A DNA stretch of 37,041 nucleotides from JBAJNN01 sp036881905. Its GTDB lineage: Bacteria; Pseudomonadota; Alphaproteobacteria; Rhizobiales; Im1. A program made the position numbers and the translations under genes. How positions within the stretch are numbered: position 1 is the stretch's first letter; each line of letters opens with the position of its first letter. Under the pieces are notes generated by a model. It saw only the letters and a list, made by a program, of their open reading frames with translations. It made no database searches and was not told the origin of the DNA. Shown here in pieces: positions 16,317 through 26,741 of the stretch. The DNA lies in assembly GCA_036881905.1 (NCBI GenBank), contig JBAJNN010000018.1:1-37041 (forward strand), written 5' to 3'.

Positions 16317-17720
16317 AACATGGAGAGCGCGGCCGGCGACGCCAAGAGCGGCTTCCTTGACGGCCTCCGAAAGGGTCGGGTGAGCGTGGCAGGTCCGCGC
16401 CAGATCCTCCGCCGAGCCTGAAAATTCCATCAAAACCACCGCCTCGTGAATCATCTCACCGGCATTGGTCGCAATGATGTGAACCCCTAAAACTTGATCG
16501 GTTGCGGCATCGCTCAACAGCTTCACGAATCCGTCGGTGGTGCGATTAACCTTGGCGCGGCCATTGGCGGTGAAGGGAAACTTACCGACCTTGTAGTCGA
16601 TCCCGTCAGCCTTGAGCTGCTCCTCGGTTTTGCCGACAAAGGCCACTTCCGGCGCGGTGTAAACGACACCGGGGATCACGTCATAATTCACATGCCCCGA
16701 TTGACCGGCGAGATTTTCCGCCAGCGCCACACCTTCATCTTCGGCCTTGTGCGCCAGCATGGGACCGCGGACCACATCGCCGATGGCATAAATATCGTCC
16801 ACGCTGGTTTTGAACCGATCGTCAATCTCGATACGGCCTTTGTCATCGGTTTTGACGCCGGCCTCCTCAAGGCCAAGCCCCGCAGTGTAGGCAACACGAC
16901 CGATCGAGACCAGAACGACATCGGAATCGAGACTGCGCGTATCGCCGCCGCCAGCAGGTTCGACAGTGATTTTGACCCCATTTTTATGCGCTGTAACCTC
17001 ACTGACCCGGGTGGACAACATGAAACTCAGCCCCTGTTTTTTCAAGATACGCTGAAATGTCTTCGCGACCTCGCCATCCATACCCGGCGCGATACGGTCG
17101 AGATATTCTACAACCGTAACCTCGGCGCCGAGCCGCGACCACACCGAACCGAGCTCAAGCCCGATATAGCCCGCGCCGATCACCAGCAGTTTTTTCGGCA
17201 CCGCCTCCAGCGCCAGCGCACCGGAGGAGGACACGATACGCTTTTCGTCGATCTCGACCCCCGGCAGGCTCGCGACATCGGAGCCGGTGGCGATGACGAT
17301 ATGTTTGGCCTTGAGCAATTGTTTGCCGCCATCTTCCGCCGTGACCTCAACCTGGCCCTTAGCAACGATTCTGCCGCTGCCGTGAAAAGGTACGATCCCG
17401 TTTTTCACGAACAAAAAGGCCACGCCTTTGACATTGCCGTCCACGCCTTCATCCTTGAAGGCGAGCATTGTTTTCAAATCGAGTTTCGGCTTGTCGGTGA
17501 CAATGCCCATGGGCCCGATCCGCTTTGCAACCTCGTCATAGGCTTCGGAGGCATGGAGAAGGGCTTTCGAGGGGATGCAGCCGATATTGAGACAGGTTCC
17601 GCCAAAGGTGGCGCGTTTTTCCACCACCGCCACTGTCATGCCGAGCTGGCTGGCGCGAATAGCGCAAACATAACCGCCGGGGCCGCTGCCGATGACAATA
17701 AGGTCGAACCGATCCGCCAT
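16314..17720 (-). CDS. lpdA: Dihydrolipoyl dehydrogenase (E3)
   Basis: This 468-residue FAD flavoprotein reoxidises dihydrolipoamide on the E2 component, passing electrons to NAD+. It has the FAD motif VIGSGPGGYVCA (9-20), the redox disulfide C43/C48 in GGTCLNIGCIPSK, the NAD Rossmann motif VIGAGYIGLELGSVWSRLG (about 180), and the catalytic His447-Glu452 pair in HAHPTLSEAV. It is the last gene of the TCA block, 94 bp after odhB, so it probably serves the 2-oxoglutarate dehydrogenase complex. Its TAG stop is shared with the end of the flanking repeat module. Confidence 0.97.
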   Translation of the reverse strand: MADRFDLIVIGSGPGGYVCAIRASQLGMTVAVVEKRATFGGTCLNIGCIPSKALLHASEAYDEVAKRIGPMGIVTDKPKLDLKTMLAFKDEGVDGNVKGVAFLFVKNGIVPFHGSGRIVAKGQVEVTAEDGGKQLLKAKHIVIATGSDVASLPGVEIDEKRIVSSSGALALEAVPKKLLVIGAGYIGLELGSVWSRLGAEVTVVEYLDRIAPGMDGEVAKTFQRILKKQGLSFMLSTRVSEVTAHKNGVKITVEPAGGGDTRSLDSDVVLVSIGRVAYTAGLGLEEAGVKTDDKGRIEIDDRFKTSVDDIYAIGDVVRGPMLAHKAEDEGVALAENLAGQSGHVNYDVIPGVVYTAPEVAFVGKTEEQLKADGIDYKVGKFPFTANGRAKVNRTTDGFVKLLSDAATDQVLGVHIIATNAGEMIHEAVVLMEFSGSAEDLARTCHAHPTLSEAVKEAALGVAGRALHV

Positions 17721-17814
17721 GTTGCAAAAACCTTTCGCTCATTCGAGCCTTGCCAATGATGCAAGGCACAACGTTAATCCAATATCCAAAAGGGATGGTG
17801 TTTGCGCGCTCGGT

Positions 17815-19101
17815 TCAAAGATCGAGCAGCAACCTTTGCGGGGCCTCGATCATATCCTTGACTCTGACCAGAAAGGTCACGGCTTCGCGCCCGTCAACGA
17901 TACGGTGATCGTAGCTCAGCGCAAGATACATCATCGGTCGCAACTCGATTTTGCCATCGACGGCGATCGCCCGCTGTTGGATTTTGTGCATACCGAGAAT
18001 GCCCGATTGCGGCGCGTTGAGAATGGGGGTGGACATCAAGGACCCGTAAACGCCACCGTTGGAGATGGTGAAGGTTCCCCCCTGTATGTCTTCCAGCTTG
18101 ATCTGTCCGTCACGCGCAGACGCGGCAAAAGTGCTAATGGTTTTTTCAATATCGGCGAGGCTCAAAGCATCGCCGTTACGCACCACCGGCACCACGAGGC
18201 CCTTGTTGGTGCCGACCGCAACCCCGATATGATAGTAATTTTTGTAAATAAGATCACCGCCGTCGATTTCGGCGTTGATTTCCGGAATCTCTTTGAGTGC
18301 CTGCACGCAAGCCTTGACGAAGAAACTCATAAAGCCTAGTTTTATGCTGTGCTTCTTCTCGAACAGCACCTTGTACTCGTTGCGCAGCGTCATGATCGCG
18401 CTCATATCCACCTCGTTGAAGGTGGTCAGCATGGCGGCGGTGTTCTGAGCATCCTTGAGACGCCGGGCGATGGTCTTGCGCAAGGATGTCATGCGTACCC
18501 GCTCCTCGCGCGCGGCGTCCTCTTGCCCGGCCTGTATGCGCGGCGCTTTGGCGGAGGGTTCATCGGCGCGAAGAGAAGCGTCGCCGCCTTGCAAATAAGC
18601 CAGAACATCCCCTTTAAGAATCCGGCCTCCCTTGCCGCTTCGCGAAATTTTAGCACTGTCGGTGCCTGATTCGGCGATGATCTTGCGCACCGCAGGCGAC
18701 AGAGGCGGGTTTGCGGACGGACGCTCTTGAGTGTCGGATGACAGCGCAACCGTTTCGGTCGCTTTGGGTGGCGGCGTTTGTGCGCTCTTAGCTGTGGGCC
18801 GGGCAGTCGCAGACTGAACAGTCTCAGACTGGACAGTCGCGGGTTGCGCTGCCGCCACGGCACTGTCTTCGGCGATGCTGCCCAGGAGGGCCCCCACCTC
18901 CACCGTATCGCCATCCCGCGCGGCAATCTCGCGGATCACACCGGATGACGGGGCCGGCACCTCGATCGTGACCTTGTCGGTTTCCAACTCGACCACAGGC
19001 TCGTCGGCGCGAACCGCCTCGCCTTTTTTCTTGAACCAGCTGGCGATGGTGGCTTCCGTCACCGATTCGCCGAGAATGGGAACCCGTATTTCCGTCGTCA
19101 T
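17815..19101 (-). CDS. sucB: Dihydrolipoyl succinyltransferase, E2 of 2-oxoglutarate dehydrogenase
   Basis: This 428-residue core protein of the complex transfers succinyl from E1 to CoA. The lipoyl domain (1-76) has the lipoylated K43 in ELETDKVTIEV. A flexible Ala/Thr/Ser/Gln linker contains a TVQSETVQSAT repeat (about 85-125). A peripheral-subunit binding domain follows (PLSPAVRKIIAESG, about 132-170), then the catalytic domain ending with H399 and D403 in SYDHRIVDG. One lipoyl domain and the start MTTEIRVPILGESVTEATI are typical of OdhB rather than pyruvate dehydrogenase E2. It sits between sucA and lpdA. Confidence 0.97.
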   Translation of the reverse strand: MTTEIRVPILGESVTEATIASWFKKKGEAVRADEPVVELETDKVTIEVPAPSSGVIREIAARDGDTVEVGALLGSIAEDSAVAAAQPATVQSETVQSATARPTAKSAQTPPPKATETVALSSDTQERPSANPPLSPAVRKIIAESGTDSAKISRSGKGGRILKGDVLAYLQGGDASLRADEPSAKAPRIQAGQEDAAREERVRMTSLRKTIARRLKDAQNTAAMLTTFNEVDMSAIMTLRNEYKVLFEKKHSIKLGFMSFFVKACVQALKEIPEINAEIDGGDLIYKNYYHIGVAVGTNKGLVVPVVRNGDALSLADIEKTISTFAASARDGQIKLEDIQGGTFTISNGGVYGSLMSTPILNAPQSGILGMHKIQQRAIAVDGKIELRPMMYLALSYDHRIVDGREAVTFLVRVKDMIEAPQRLLLDL

Positions 19102-19178
19102 TGAAAACCCTCTTTCCTGGCGACAGCGCCGAGCGCCTTATGCGGCGCGGACCTTTGGTTTCGTCTTCCACTCGCCGG

Positions 19179-22145
19179 TCACGGAGTGAAAGCCTGGTCC
19201 AGAAACGCCTTGAGCTGCTTTTGATGGTTGCTCATCAACCCGGCCGCGGTGGCCGCCGAGTCTGGTCGTCCGACATAGCGCGGTCTTTTCCGCTTTGCCC
19301 CTACCCGATCCAGAGCCTGCTCAAAACGCGGCTGAACAAAGCGCCACGCGCCCATATTTTCAGGCTCCTCCTGACACCAGACCATACCGGCATTGGGAAA
19401 GCGAGCGAGCTCACTGCTGAGCGTGTCGGTCGGGAACGGATAAAGCTGTTCCAGACGCAACAGATAAACATCATTGCGCGCGCGGACTTCGCGCTCCTTG
19501 TAGAGATCGTAATAAACCTTGCCCGAACACAGGATCACCCGTTTAACCTTGTCGTCATCCGGCAATTTCACGCCCTGATTGTCAAGGGTCTGCGCATCGT
19601 CGCGCAACACCCGGTGAAACCGCGATTCTTCACCCATATCGGCCAGGGTGGAGACGACTTGCTTGTGTCTGAGCAGGGATTTGGGCGTCATGACAATCAG
19701 CGGCTTGCGAAAGTTCCGCAGCATTTGCCGGCGCAGGACATGGAAATAATTGGCCGGCGTCGTGCAGTTGACCACCTGCATATTGTCTTCCGCGCAAAGC
19801 TGCAGATAGCGTTCAAGCCGCGCCGAGGAATGCTCCGGCCCCATGCCTTCATAACCATGCGGCAATAGCACGACCAGACCGGACATTCTAAGCCATTTGC
19901 GTTCCGACGCGGAGATGAACTGGTCGATCACCACCTGGGCGCCATTGGCGAAGTCGCCGAATTGCGCTTCCCACAACACCAGACTCCTCGGCTCGGCGAG
20001 GCTGTAACCGTATTCAAACCCCAAAACCGCTTCCTCCGACAGCATGGAATTGATGATTTCCGCCCGCGCCTGATTGTTCCCGATGTGGTTGAGAGGCGTG
20101 TAGGTTTCCTCATTGTCCTGGTCGACCAGCACCGCATGGCGCTGCGAGAAGGTTCCGCGCTGCGAGTCCTGACCGGACAATCTGACCGGGTATCCCTCGA
20201 CCAGCAATGACCCGAAAGCCAGATGCTCGGCCATCGACCAGTCGATTCCTTTCCCCTGGTCGATGGTTTTGCGCCGCCTGGCGAAAATCCGCTTGATGGT
20301 GCGGTGGACATTGAATGTCTTCGGGATCGTCGTCACCCGCTCGCCGATGAATTTGAGCCGCTCCACATCGACGCCGGTCACGCCGCAACGCGACCCTTCA
20401 TCCTTAGGCTGGGTCAGACCGTTCCAGCGGCCGTCGAGCCAATCGGCCTTGCCCGGACGATAGCTGTCGGCATGGCCGAACTCTTCATCGAGCCGCCGGC
20501 GATAAGCGTCCCGCATCGACTCAACTTCGCTTTGGGTCACAATCCCGTCATCGACCAGCCTTTCGGCGTAAATTCCGGGCACCGTAGTATGTTCGGCAAT
20601 CTTTTTGTACATCAAGGGCTGGGTGAAGGAGGGTTCATCGCCCTCATTATGGCCATGGCGACGGTAACAGAACATGTCGATCACCACCGGCTTGCGGAAA
20701 GTCTGACGAAATTCCGTTGCCAGTCTTGCCGCATAAACCACGGCTTCGGGATCGTCGCCATTAACATGGAAAATCGGGGCTTCGATCGTCTTGGCGACAT
20801 CGGAGGGGTAAGGCGAGGACCGCGCATAAAGCGGGCTGGTGGTAAAGCCGATCTGATTATTGATGATAAAATGCATCGTTCCGCCGCAACGATGGCCGCG
20901 TAGCCCCGATAACGCTAGACATTCCGCCACGACGCCCTGGCCGGCGAAGGCGGCGTCGCCATGGATGAGAAACGGCAACACGCTGGTGCGTTCGCCATCG
21001 CCGAATTGATCCTGCGTGGCCCGCGCCTTGCCCATGACCACCGGATCGACAATTTCCAGATGCGACGGGTTGGCCATGAGAGACAAATGGACCTCATTGC
21101 CATCGAAACTGCGGTCGGACGAGCTGCCCAGGTGATATTTGACATCGCCGGAGCCTTCGACATGGCTGGAATTAGCCTCTCCACCACTGAATTCATGGAA
21201 AATCGCCCGAAATGATTTGCCCATGACATTGGACAGGACATTCAGCCTGCCGCGATGGGCCATGCCGAGCACGATACTGCGCACGCCAAGGTGACCGCCG
21301 CGCTTGACGATCTGTTCGAGCGCCGGAATCATGGCCTCGGCGCCCTCCAGCCCGAACCGCTTGGTTCCAGGGTATTTACCGTCAAGAAAACGCTCAAACC
21401 CCTCCGCCTCGATCAATTTGTTCAAAATCGCCTTCCTGCCCTCGACGGTGAAGGTGATGTGCTCCTCCGGCCCCTCGATGCGCCGCATGATCCAGTCTTT
21501 CTGCTCAGGCTCGGAGATATGTATGAATTCAACGCTCAAAGTCGAACTGTAGACGCGCTTCAATATGGCCAGAAGCCGGCGGATCGTCGCGCTTTCAAGG
21601 CCAAGCGCCGAATTAAGAAAGATCGGCCGGTCGAGATCCCGCTCACCAAAACCGTAAGCTTCAGGGGCAAGCTCGCTATGATGCTCATGGGGCTTCAGTT
21701 TCAGCGGGTCGAGATCGGCAATGAGGTGACCGCGGGTGCGATAGGCCCGAATCAGCATCATCGCGCGCATCGAATCGAGGGTTGCCTGCCGCAACGCCTC
21801 CGCCGACAGAGACTGCAAGCCCCGTCCGGTCGATTCGGCAATGCGTCCGGCCACGGTATCATGCGAAACTCGCCAGTTGGAATCGAGCGCGCTGACCAGC
21901 TCTCCGTTCGTCAATTCCGGCCAGTCCGGCCGCGTCCATGACGCGCCATTGGCCTCGCGCGCGGCGACGCCCGCATCATCATGCAGCGTGGAAAAAAAAT
22001 TCCGCCACCCTTCATCGAGAGAATCGGGGTCCTGGCGATAGCGGGTGTAAAGCTGTTCAAGAAAGGCGGCATTGCCGCCATAGAGAAAGGACGTGCGTTG
22101 AAACACATCGTTGGAATCGTTCCTGGCCATCATCGTCTGGTCCAT
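19179..22145 (-). CDS. sucA: 2-oxoglutarate dehydrogenase E1 component
   Basis: This thiamine-diphosphate enzyme of about 988 residues decarboxylates 2-oxoglutarate and succinylates E2. It has an N-terminal E2-binding stretch (SFLYGGNAAFLEQLYTRYRQDP), GMAHRGRLNVL, the TPP/Mg site from GDAAFAGQGVV to IINNQIGFTT, RRHGHNEGDEP, and the C-terminal transketolase-like part ending near WCQEEPENMGAW. The start is not certain: in-frame ATGs occur at 22175, 22145, 22133 and 22130, and none has a strong ribosome site. 22145 is chosen as a compromise. It lies 103 bp after sucD and 77 bp before odhB. Confidence 0.95.
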   Translation of the reverse strand: MDQTMMARNDSNDVFQRTSFLYGGNAAFLEQLYTRYRQDPDSLDEGWRNFFSTLHDDAGVAAREANGASWTRPDWPELTNGELVSALDSNWRVSHDTVAGRIAESTGRGLQSLSAEALRQATLDSMRAMMLIRAYRTRGHLIADLDPLKLKPHEHHSELAPEAYGFGERDLDRPIFLNSALGLESATIRRLLAILKRVYSSTLSVEFIHISEPEQKDWIMRRIEGPEEHITFTVEGRKAILNKLIEAEGFERFLDGKYPGTKRFGLEGAEAMIPALEQIVKRGGHLGVRSIVLGMAHRGRLNVLSNVMGKSFRAIFHEFSGGEANSSHVEGSGDVKYHLGSSSDRSFDGNEVHLSLMANPSHLEIVDPVVMGKARATQDQFGDGERTSVLPFLIHGDAAFAGQGVVAECLALSGLRGHRCGGTMHFIINNQIGFTTSPLYARSSPYPSDVAKTIEAPIFHVNGDDPEAVVYAARLATEFRQTFRKPVVIDMFCYRRHGHNEGDEPSFTQPLMYKKIAEHTTVPGIYAERLVDDGIVTQSEVESMRDAYRRRLDEEFGHADSYRPGKADWLDGRWNGLTQPKDEGSRCGVTGVDVERLKFIGERVTTIPKTFNVHRTIKRIFARRRKTIDQGKGIDWSMAEHLAFGSLLVEGYPVRLSGQDSQRGTFSQRHAVLVDQDNEETYTPLNHIGNNQARAEIINSMLSEEAVLGFEYGYSLAEPRSLVLWEAQFGDFANGAQVVIDQFISASERKWLRMSGLVVLLPHGYEGMGPEHSSARLERYLQLCAEDNMQVVNCTTPANYFHVLRRQMLRNFRKPLIVMTPKSLLRHKQVVSTLADMGEESRFHRVLRDDAQTLDNQGVKLPDDDKVKRVILCSGKVYYDLYKEREVRARNDVYLLRLEQLYPFPTDTLSSELARFPNAGMVWCQEEPENMGAWRFVQPRFEQALDRVGAKRKRPRYVGRPDSAATAAGLMSNHQKQLKAFLDQAFTP

Positions 22146-22248
22146 GGCGACGGCCCACGGACCACCCCTTTTCATATGGGTGACTACGTAATGAAATCAA
22201 GCTGTATCCAGACTGCTTTATATTTCATGAACGCTCATCCCCTTGTAA

Positions 22249-23124
22249 TCAACCTTTCAGAATTTGCAACAGTGTCGCGCCGAGGGAAGCCGGCGATTTA
22301 GCCACCGTGATTCCGGCCTCTTCCAGCGCGGCGATTTTGTCGCCCGCGCCACCCTTGCCGCCGGCAATGATGGCGCCGGCATGCCCCATGCGCCGGCCAG
22401 GCGGGGCGGTCACCCCGGCGATAAAACCAACCATCGGTTTTTTGATTTTGGACCGTTTGATGAATTTGGCGGCCTCTTCTTCCGCCGAACCGCCGATTTC
22501 ACCGAGCATGATCATCGATTCGGTTTGAGAATCGGCAAGGAACATATCGAGAACATCGATGAAATCGAGCCCCTTCACCGGATCTCCACCGATCCCGACG
22601 CAGGTGGACTGGCCAAGCCCGGCGGCGGTGACCTGGGCCACGGCCTCATAGGTCAGCGTGCCCGAACGCGAAACGATGCCGACCGAACCGCGCTCGTGAA
22701 TATGACCGGGCATGATGCCGATCTTGCAGGCCCCCGGCGTAATGACTCCCGGACAATTGGGGCCGATAAGGCGGCTTTTGGAGCCATTAAGCGCGCGCTT
22801 GACCTTGATCATGTCAAGCGTCGGAATTCCCTCGGTGATGCAGACGATAAGCTCGATTTCGGCGCTAATCGCCTCAATGATCGCATCGGCGGCAAAGGGC
22901 GGCGGCACGTAGATCACGCTGGCATTGGCGCCGGTCTTCTCCTTTGCCTCGATCACGGTGTCATAGACCGGAAGGCCGAGATGGCCCCCCCCCCCTTTGC
23001 CCGGGGTGACGCCGGCGACCATTTGCGTCCCGTAAGCCAAGGCCTGCTCGGTGTGAAAGGTGCCGTTGCGTCCGGTCATGCCTTGACAAATGACTTTGGT
23101 GTCATGATCGACAAGAATACTCAT
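22249..23124 (-). CDS. sucD: Succinyl-CoA synthetase alpha subunit
   Basis: This 291-residue subunit carries the phosphorylated His (H248 in MGHAGAI) and the CoA-binding Rossmann domain (MSILVDHDTKVICQGMTGRNG at the start). IGPNCPGVITPG, SRSGTLTYE and GIGGDPVKG are all in place. It is odd at residues 44-47: the usual KGGTTHLG is KGGGGHLG, encoded by an uninterrupted run of 11 G (plus-strand C run 22985-22995). The frame is intact, but the tract could slip or be an assembly error. It overlaps the sucC stop by one base (TGATG). Confidence 0.96.
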   Translation of the reverse strand: MSILVDHDTKVICQGMTGRNGTFHTEQALAYGTQMVAGVTPGKGGGGHLGLPVYDTVIEAKEKTGANASVIYVPPPFAADAIIEAISAEIELIVCITEGIPTLDMIKVKRALNGSKSRLIGPNCPGVITPGACKIGIMPGHIHERGSVGIVSRSGTLTYEAVAQVTAAGLGQSTCVGIGGDPVKGLDFIDVLDMFLADSQTESMIMLGEIGGSAEEEAAKFIKRSKIKKPMVGFIAGVTAPPGRRMGHAGAIIAGGKGGAGDKIAALEEAGITVAKSPASLGATLLQILKG

Positions 23125-24293
23125 CAGGCGGCCTCTTTCACGGTATCGACAATTTTGCGCGCGGCGTCGCCCAGCCCATCGGCGGCAATGACATTGAGAC
23201 CGGATTTTCGGAGAATATCCTTGCCATCATGCACATTCGTGCCCTCCAGACGCACGACGAGAGGAACCTTGAGACCAACCTCGCGAACCGCCGCGACCAC
23301 ACCTTCGGCAATCACATCGCAACGCATGATGCCGCCGAAAATATTGATGAGAATTGCTTTCACATTCGGGTCGGCGGTGATGATCTTGAACGCCGCCGTG
23401 ACCCGTTCCGTGGTGGCGCTCCCGCCGACATCGAGGAAATTCGCCGGTTCCTCGCCATGGAGTTTGATGATATCCATGGTCGCCATGGCGAGACCGGCGC
23501 CATTGACCATGCAACCGATGGTTCCATCGAGCGCAATGTAGCTCAACTCATGCTCCTTGGCTTGGTATTCCTTAGGATCCTCTTCCGCTTTATCGCGCAA
23601 ATCCACAATGTCCCTGTGGCGGTAAAGAGCGTTTTCATCGAAAGTGATCTTGGCATCGAGGCAGACAAGGTCGCCCTGATCGGTCACGATCAGTGGGTTG
23701 ATCTCCAGAAGACTCATATCCTTGGCCACAAAGGCCCGGTAAAGATTGGCGATGAGTGTGCCGCACTGCCTGACCCGATCGCCCTCCAAACCCAGAGCGT
23801 AAGCGATGTTGCGACCGAGACAGGGGCTGAAACCAACGGTGGGATCGACATGAAAGGTTCTGATCCGCTCGGGCATTTTGGCGGCAACCTCCTCAATATC
23901 CATGCCGCCTTCAGTCGAGACGATGAAGGCGATGCGGGCGGCGGCGCGATCGACAAGACAGGAGAGGTAGAGTTCGCGGGCAATCTGTGAGCCTTCCTCA
24001 ATATAAAGCCGGTTGACCTTTTTGCCCCGCGGTCCGGTCTGATGGGTGACAAGCGTGGATCCTAGAAGCTGCTCGGCGGCGCGGCGAACCTCATCGGGCG
24101 ATTTGACGATTTTAACGCCGCCGGCCTTGCCGCGCCCGCCAGCGTGAATTTGCGCCTTGACGGCGAAAACCGGTCCTTCAAGCTCTCGCCCCGCCTTCAC
24201 GGCGTCATCGACGCAAAAGGCGGCCATGCCGTTCGGCACCGGCACATCGAAGCCGCGCAAGACGGCCTTGGCCTGATATTCATGGATATTCAT
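23124..24293 (-). CDS. sucC: Succinyl-CoA synthetase beta subunit
   Basis: This 389-residue partner of SucD contains the ATP-grasp nucleotide site; together they convert succinyl-CoA to succinate with NTP formation. Visible features include MNIHEYQAKAVLRGFDVPVP, AQIHAGGRGKAGGVK (43-57 region), EINPLIVT with the metal-binding residues, GLAMATMDIIKLHG and NIFGGIMRCD. The length is normal. It is coupled to sucD through a TGATG overlap and follows mdh by 53 bp. The specificity for ATP or GTP cannot be told by eye. Confidence 0.97.
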   Translation of the reverse strand: MNIHEYQAKAVLRGFDVPVPNGMAAFCVDDAVKAGRELEGPVFAVKAQIHAGGRGKAGGVKIVKSPDEVRRAAEQLLGSTLVTHQTGPRGKKVNRLYIEEGSQIARELYLSCLVDRAAARIAFIVSTEGGMDIEEVAAKMPERIRTFHVDPTVGFSPCLGRNIAYALGLEGDRVRQCGTLIANLYRAFVAKDMSLLEINPLIVTDQGDLVCLDAKITFDENALYRHRDIVDLRDKAEEDPKEYQAKEHELSYIALDGTIGCMVNGAGLAMATMDIIKLHGEEPANFLDVGGSATTERVTAAFKIITADPNVKAILINIFGGIMRCDVIAEGVVAAVREVGLKVPLVVRLEGTNVHDGKDILRKSGLNVIAADGLGDAARKIVDTVKEAA

Positions 24294-24346
24294 ATTCGGT
24301 TCGACTCTTCGTTTAAGGAAATGGAGTGGGTAAGGTCATGACGGCG

Positions 24347-25303
<957 letters not shown>

Positions 25304-25432
25304 TTGGATTTCCTTAGATCATAGGGGGTTTCACGGGTCTCAACCGCCATAGGACTTATACTCTTATCGCGCGGGCGATAAAGAAAAAAGCAAAATTTGG
25401 CCGCAAAACCCGGTAAAGCCGATTCGCAACGG

Positions 25433-25461
25433 TTGGGTATCGTCATAACAGGTGCTATAGT
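25433..25461 (+). promoter_or_regulatory. Candidate promoter of ppa
   Basis: TTGGGT (25433-25438), a 17-bp spacer and TATAGT (25456-25461) form a good sigma-70-type promoter about 50 bases before the ppa ATG. mdh is read the other way from the same 209-bp interval, but its promoter is not clear. Confidence 0.5.
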
Positions 25462-25512
25462 CTTGCTCCGTCAAATTAACATCTCGTTTGAATTTGAAAA
25501 AGGGGAGCACCC

Positions 25513-26043
25513 ATGCAACTGGACGCTATCGCCGTCGGCAAAAATCCGCCTGAGACCGTCAATGTCATTATCGAGGTCCCGATCGGCGGCGACCCGGTCA
25601 AATATGAGATGGACAAAGCCTCCGGCGCGATGGTCGTTGACCGGTTCCTTTACACCGCGATGCACTATCCGGGCAATTATGGTTTCATTCCGCACACGCT
25701 GGCCGATGATGGCGATCCGCTCGATGTGCTTGTCGCCAACCATCGCCCCTTAATGCCCGGCGCGGTGATTGGCTGTCGGCCGGTGGGGGTGTTCTTCATG
25801 CGCGACGAATCGGGGGAAGATGAAAAAATCATCGCCATGCCTTCGCCCGAAATCACTAAACTCTATGACCAAGTGAAAAGCTATAAGGATTTACCTGAGA
25901 TTCTCCTCAATCAGATCACCCATTTTTTCACCCATTACAAGGACCTTGAGGAGGGCAAATGGACGGAAATCATCCGCTGGGGCGGTTCGCAAGAAGCTCA
26001 TGAAATCATTATGAAGAGTATCGAAACCGCAAAATCCGGCTAA
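25513..26043 (+). CDS. ppa: Inorganic pyrophosphatase (family I)
   Basis: This 176-residue soluble enzyme hydrolyses pyrophosphate made in biosynthesis. It has the active-site strand VIIEVPIGGDPVKYEMDK, the YPGNYGFIPHTLADDGDPLDVLV segment with the Mg-binding Asp cluster, and DLEEGKW near the end. The length is that of hexameric bacterial enzymes. GGGGAG is a strong ribosome site 6 bases before the ATG. It is convergent with yggT (49-bp gap, no obvious terminator). Confidence 0.97.
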   Translation: MQLDAIAVGKNPPETVNVIIEVPIGGDPVKYEMDKASGAMVVDRFLYTAMHYPGNYGFIPHTLADDGDPLDVLVANHRPLMPGAVIGCRPVGVFFMRDESGEDEKIIAMPSPEITKLYDQVKSYKDLPEILLNQITHFFTHYKDLEEGKWTEIIRWGGSQEAHEIIMKSIETAKSG

Positions 26044-26092
26044 AGATCGAGCAGACGAGACCGGCGAACATCTCCTCCGGCGGCCCCGCAGC

Positions 26093-26380
26093 TTAAAAAG
26101 CGCCGGCAAAATAGTAGATGACGAACCGTTTCACGAATAAAAGCCCCAGAATCAAAATAACCGGTGAAATATCGATACCGCCGAGATTGGGCAGGAAACG
26201 TCTGATGGGCGCGAGCAGCGGCTCGGTGAGAGCGTCGATCACCACTGCAATCTGGCGTATGACCGGATTGCCGAGATTGACGATATTAAAGGCGAACAGC
26301 CAGCTTAAGATCGCCCCGGCAATGATAATCCAGGTGTAGATGTCGATCAGCGTCAGGATAAGCCAGAAAAAGGGATTCAT
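26093..26380 (-). CDS. YggT-family membrane protein
   Basis: This 95-residue inner-membrane protein has two hydrophobic segments (about 4-31 and 70-92) around a loop with the family pattern LTEPLLAPIRRFLPNLGGIDISPVI. The bacterial YggT group and its chloroplast relative CCB3 are linked to membrane-protein or cytochrome assembly and, in bacteria, osmotic shock; the precise role is unknown. Many alphaproteobacteria keep it as a single YggT repeat, as here. Confidence 0.9.
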   Translation of the reverse strand: MNPFFWLILTLIDIYTWIIIAGAILSWLFAFNIVNLGNPVIRQIAVVIDALTEPLLAPIRRFLPNLGGIDISPVILILGLLFVKRFVIYYFAGAF

Positions 26381-26538
26381 GGGATGGGTCTGCCCTTATG
26401 TGCTCGCCAAGCTTGCGTGTTTGTGGCTCTTAGAGGCTTACAAGCCGTAAGATTGCGCAAGATGTAACCTTGCCGCGGCGCGAATGCAAGCCCGCCATCC
26501 GCGCTTTCGCGAGAAGGCGCTGACGCCGTCCCTGCGGC

Positions 26539-26567
26539 TTGACAGCCCGGCCCGCGCCCGCCTAGAT
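26539..26567 (+). promoter_or_regulatory. Candidate promoter of tRNA-Ala
   Basis: TTGACA (26539-26544), a 17-bp GC-rich spacer and CTAGAT (26562-26567) stand 17 bases before the tRNA. The spacing is ideal, and the GC-rich spacer resembles a growth-rate-controlled tRNA promoter; that last point is inference. Confidence 0.55.
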
Positions 26568-26584
26568 GATACATACGCCTTCAT

Positions 26585-26660
26585 GGGGCCGTAGCTCAGT
26601 CGGGAGAGCGCGACGTTCGCAATGTCGAGGTCAGGGGTTCGATTCCCCTCGGCTCCACCA
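26585..26660 (+). tRNA. tRNA-Ala (anticodon CGC)
   Basis: A 76-base cloverleaf starts GGGGCCGTAGCTCAG and ends CTCCACCA with CCA encoded. The acceptor stem has the G3:U70 pair that marks alanine tRNA. The anticodon stem GACG/TGTC encloses the loop TTCGCAA, giving anticodon CGC, which reads GCG. The T arm is AGGGG-TTCGATT-CCCCT. It stands alone, transcribed from its own promoter. Confidence 0.95.
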
Positions 26661-26741
26661 CGTTCCCCGCGCGGCTTGATTCGCTTTGCCCACAGCCCTA
26701 TTATCCCGCTCTCCTGCAACATCCCGTCATGAGGTCTTAAG

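Noticed and set aside
16494..17759. 421-codon plus-strand open frame
   Set aside because: Antisense to lpdA, whose FAD, disulfide and NAD motifs are all present; the antisense product is His/Asp-rich and unrelated to anything known.
22264..23541. 425-codon plus-strand open frame
   Set aside because: Antisense to sucD and sucC; a codon-bias shadow of GC-rich genes.
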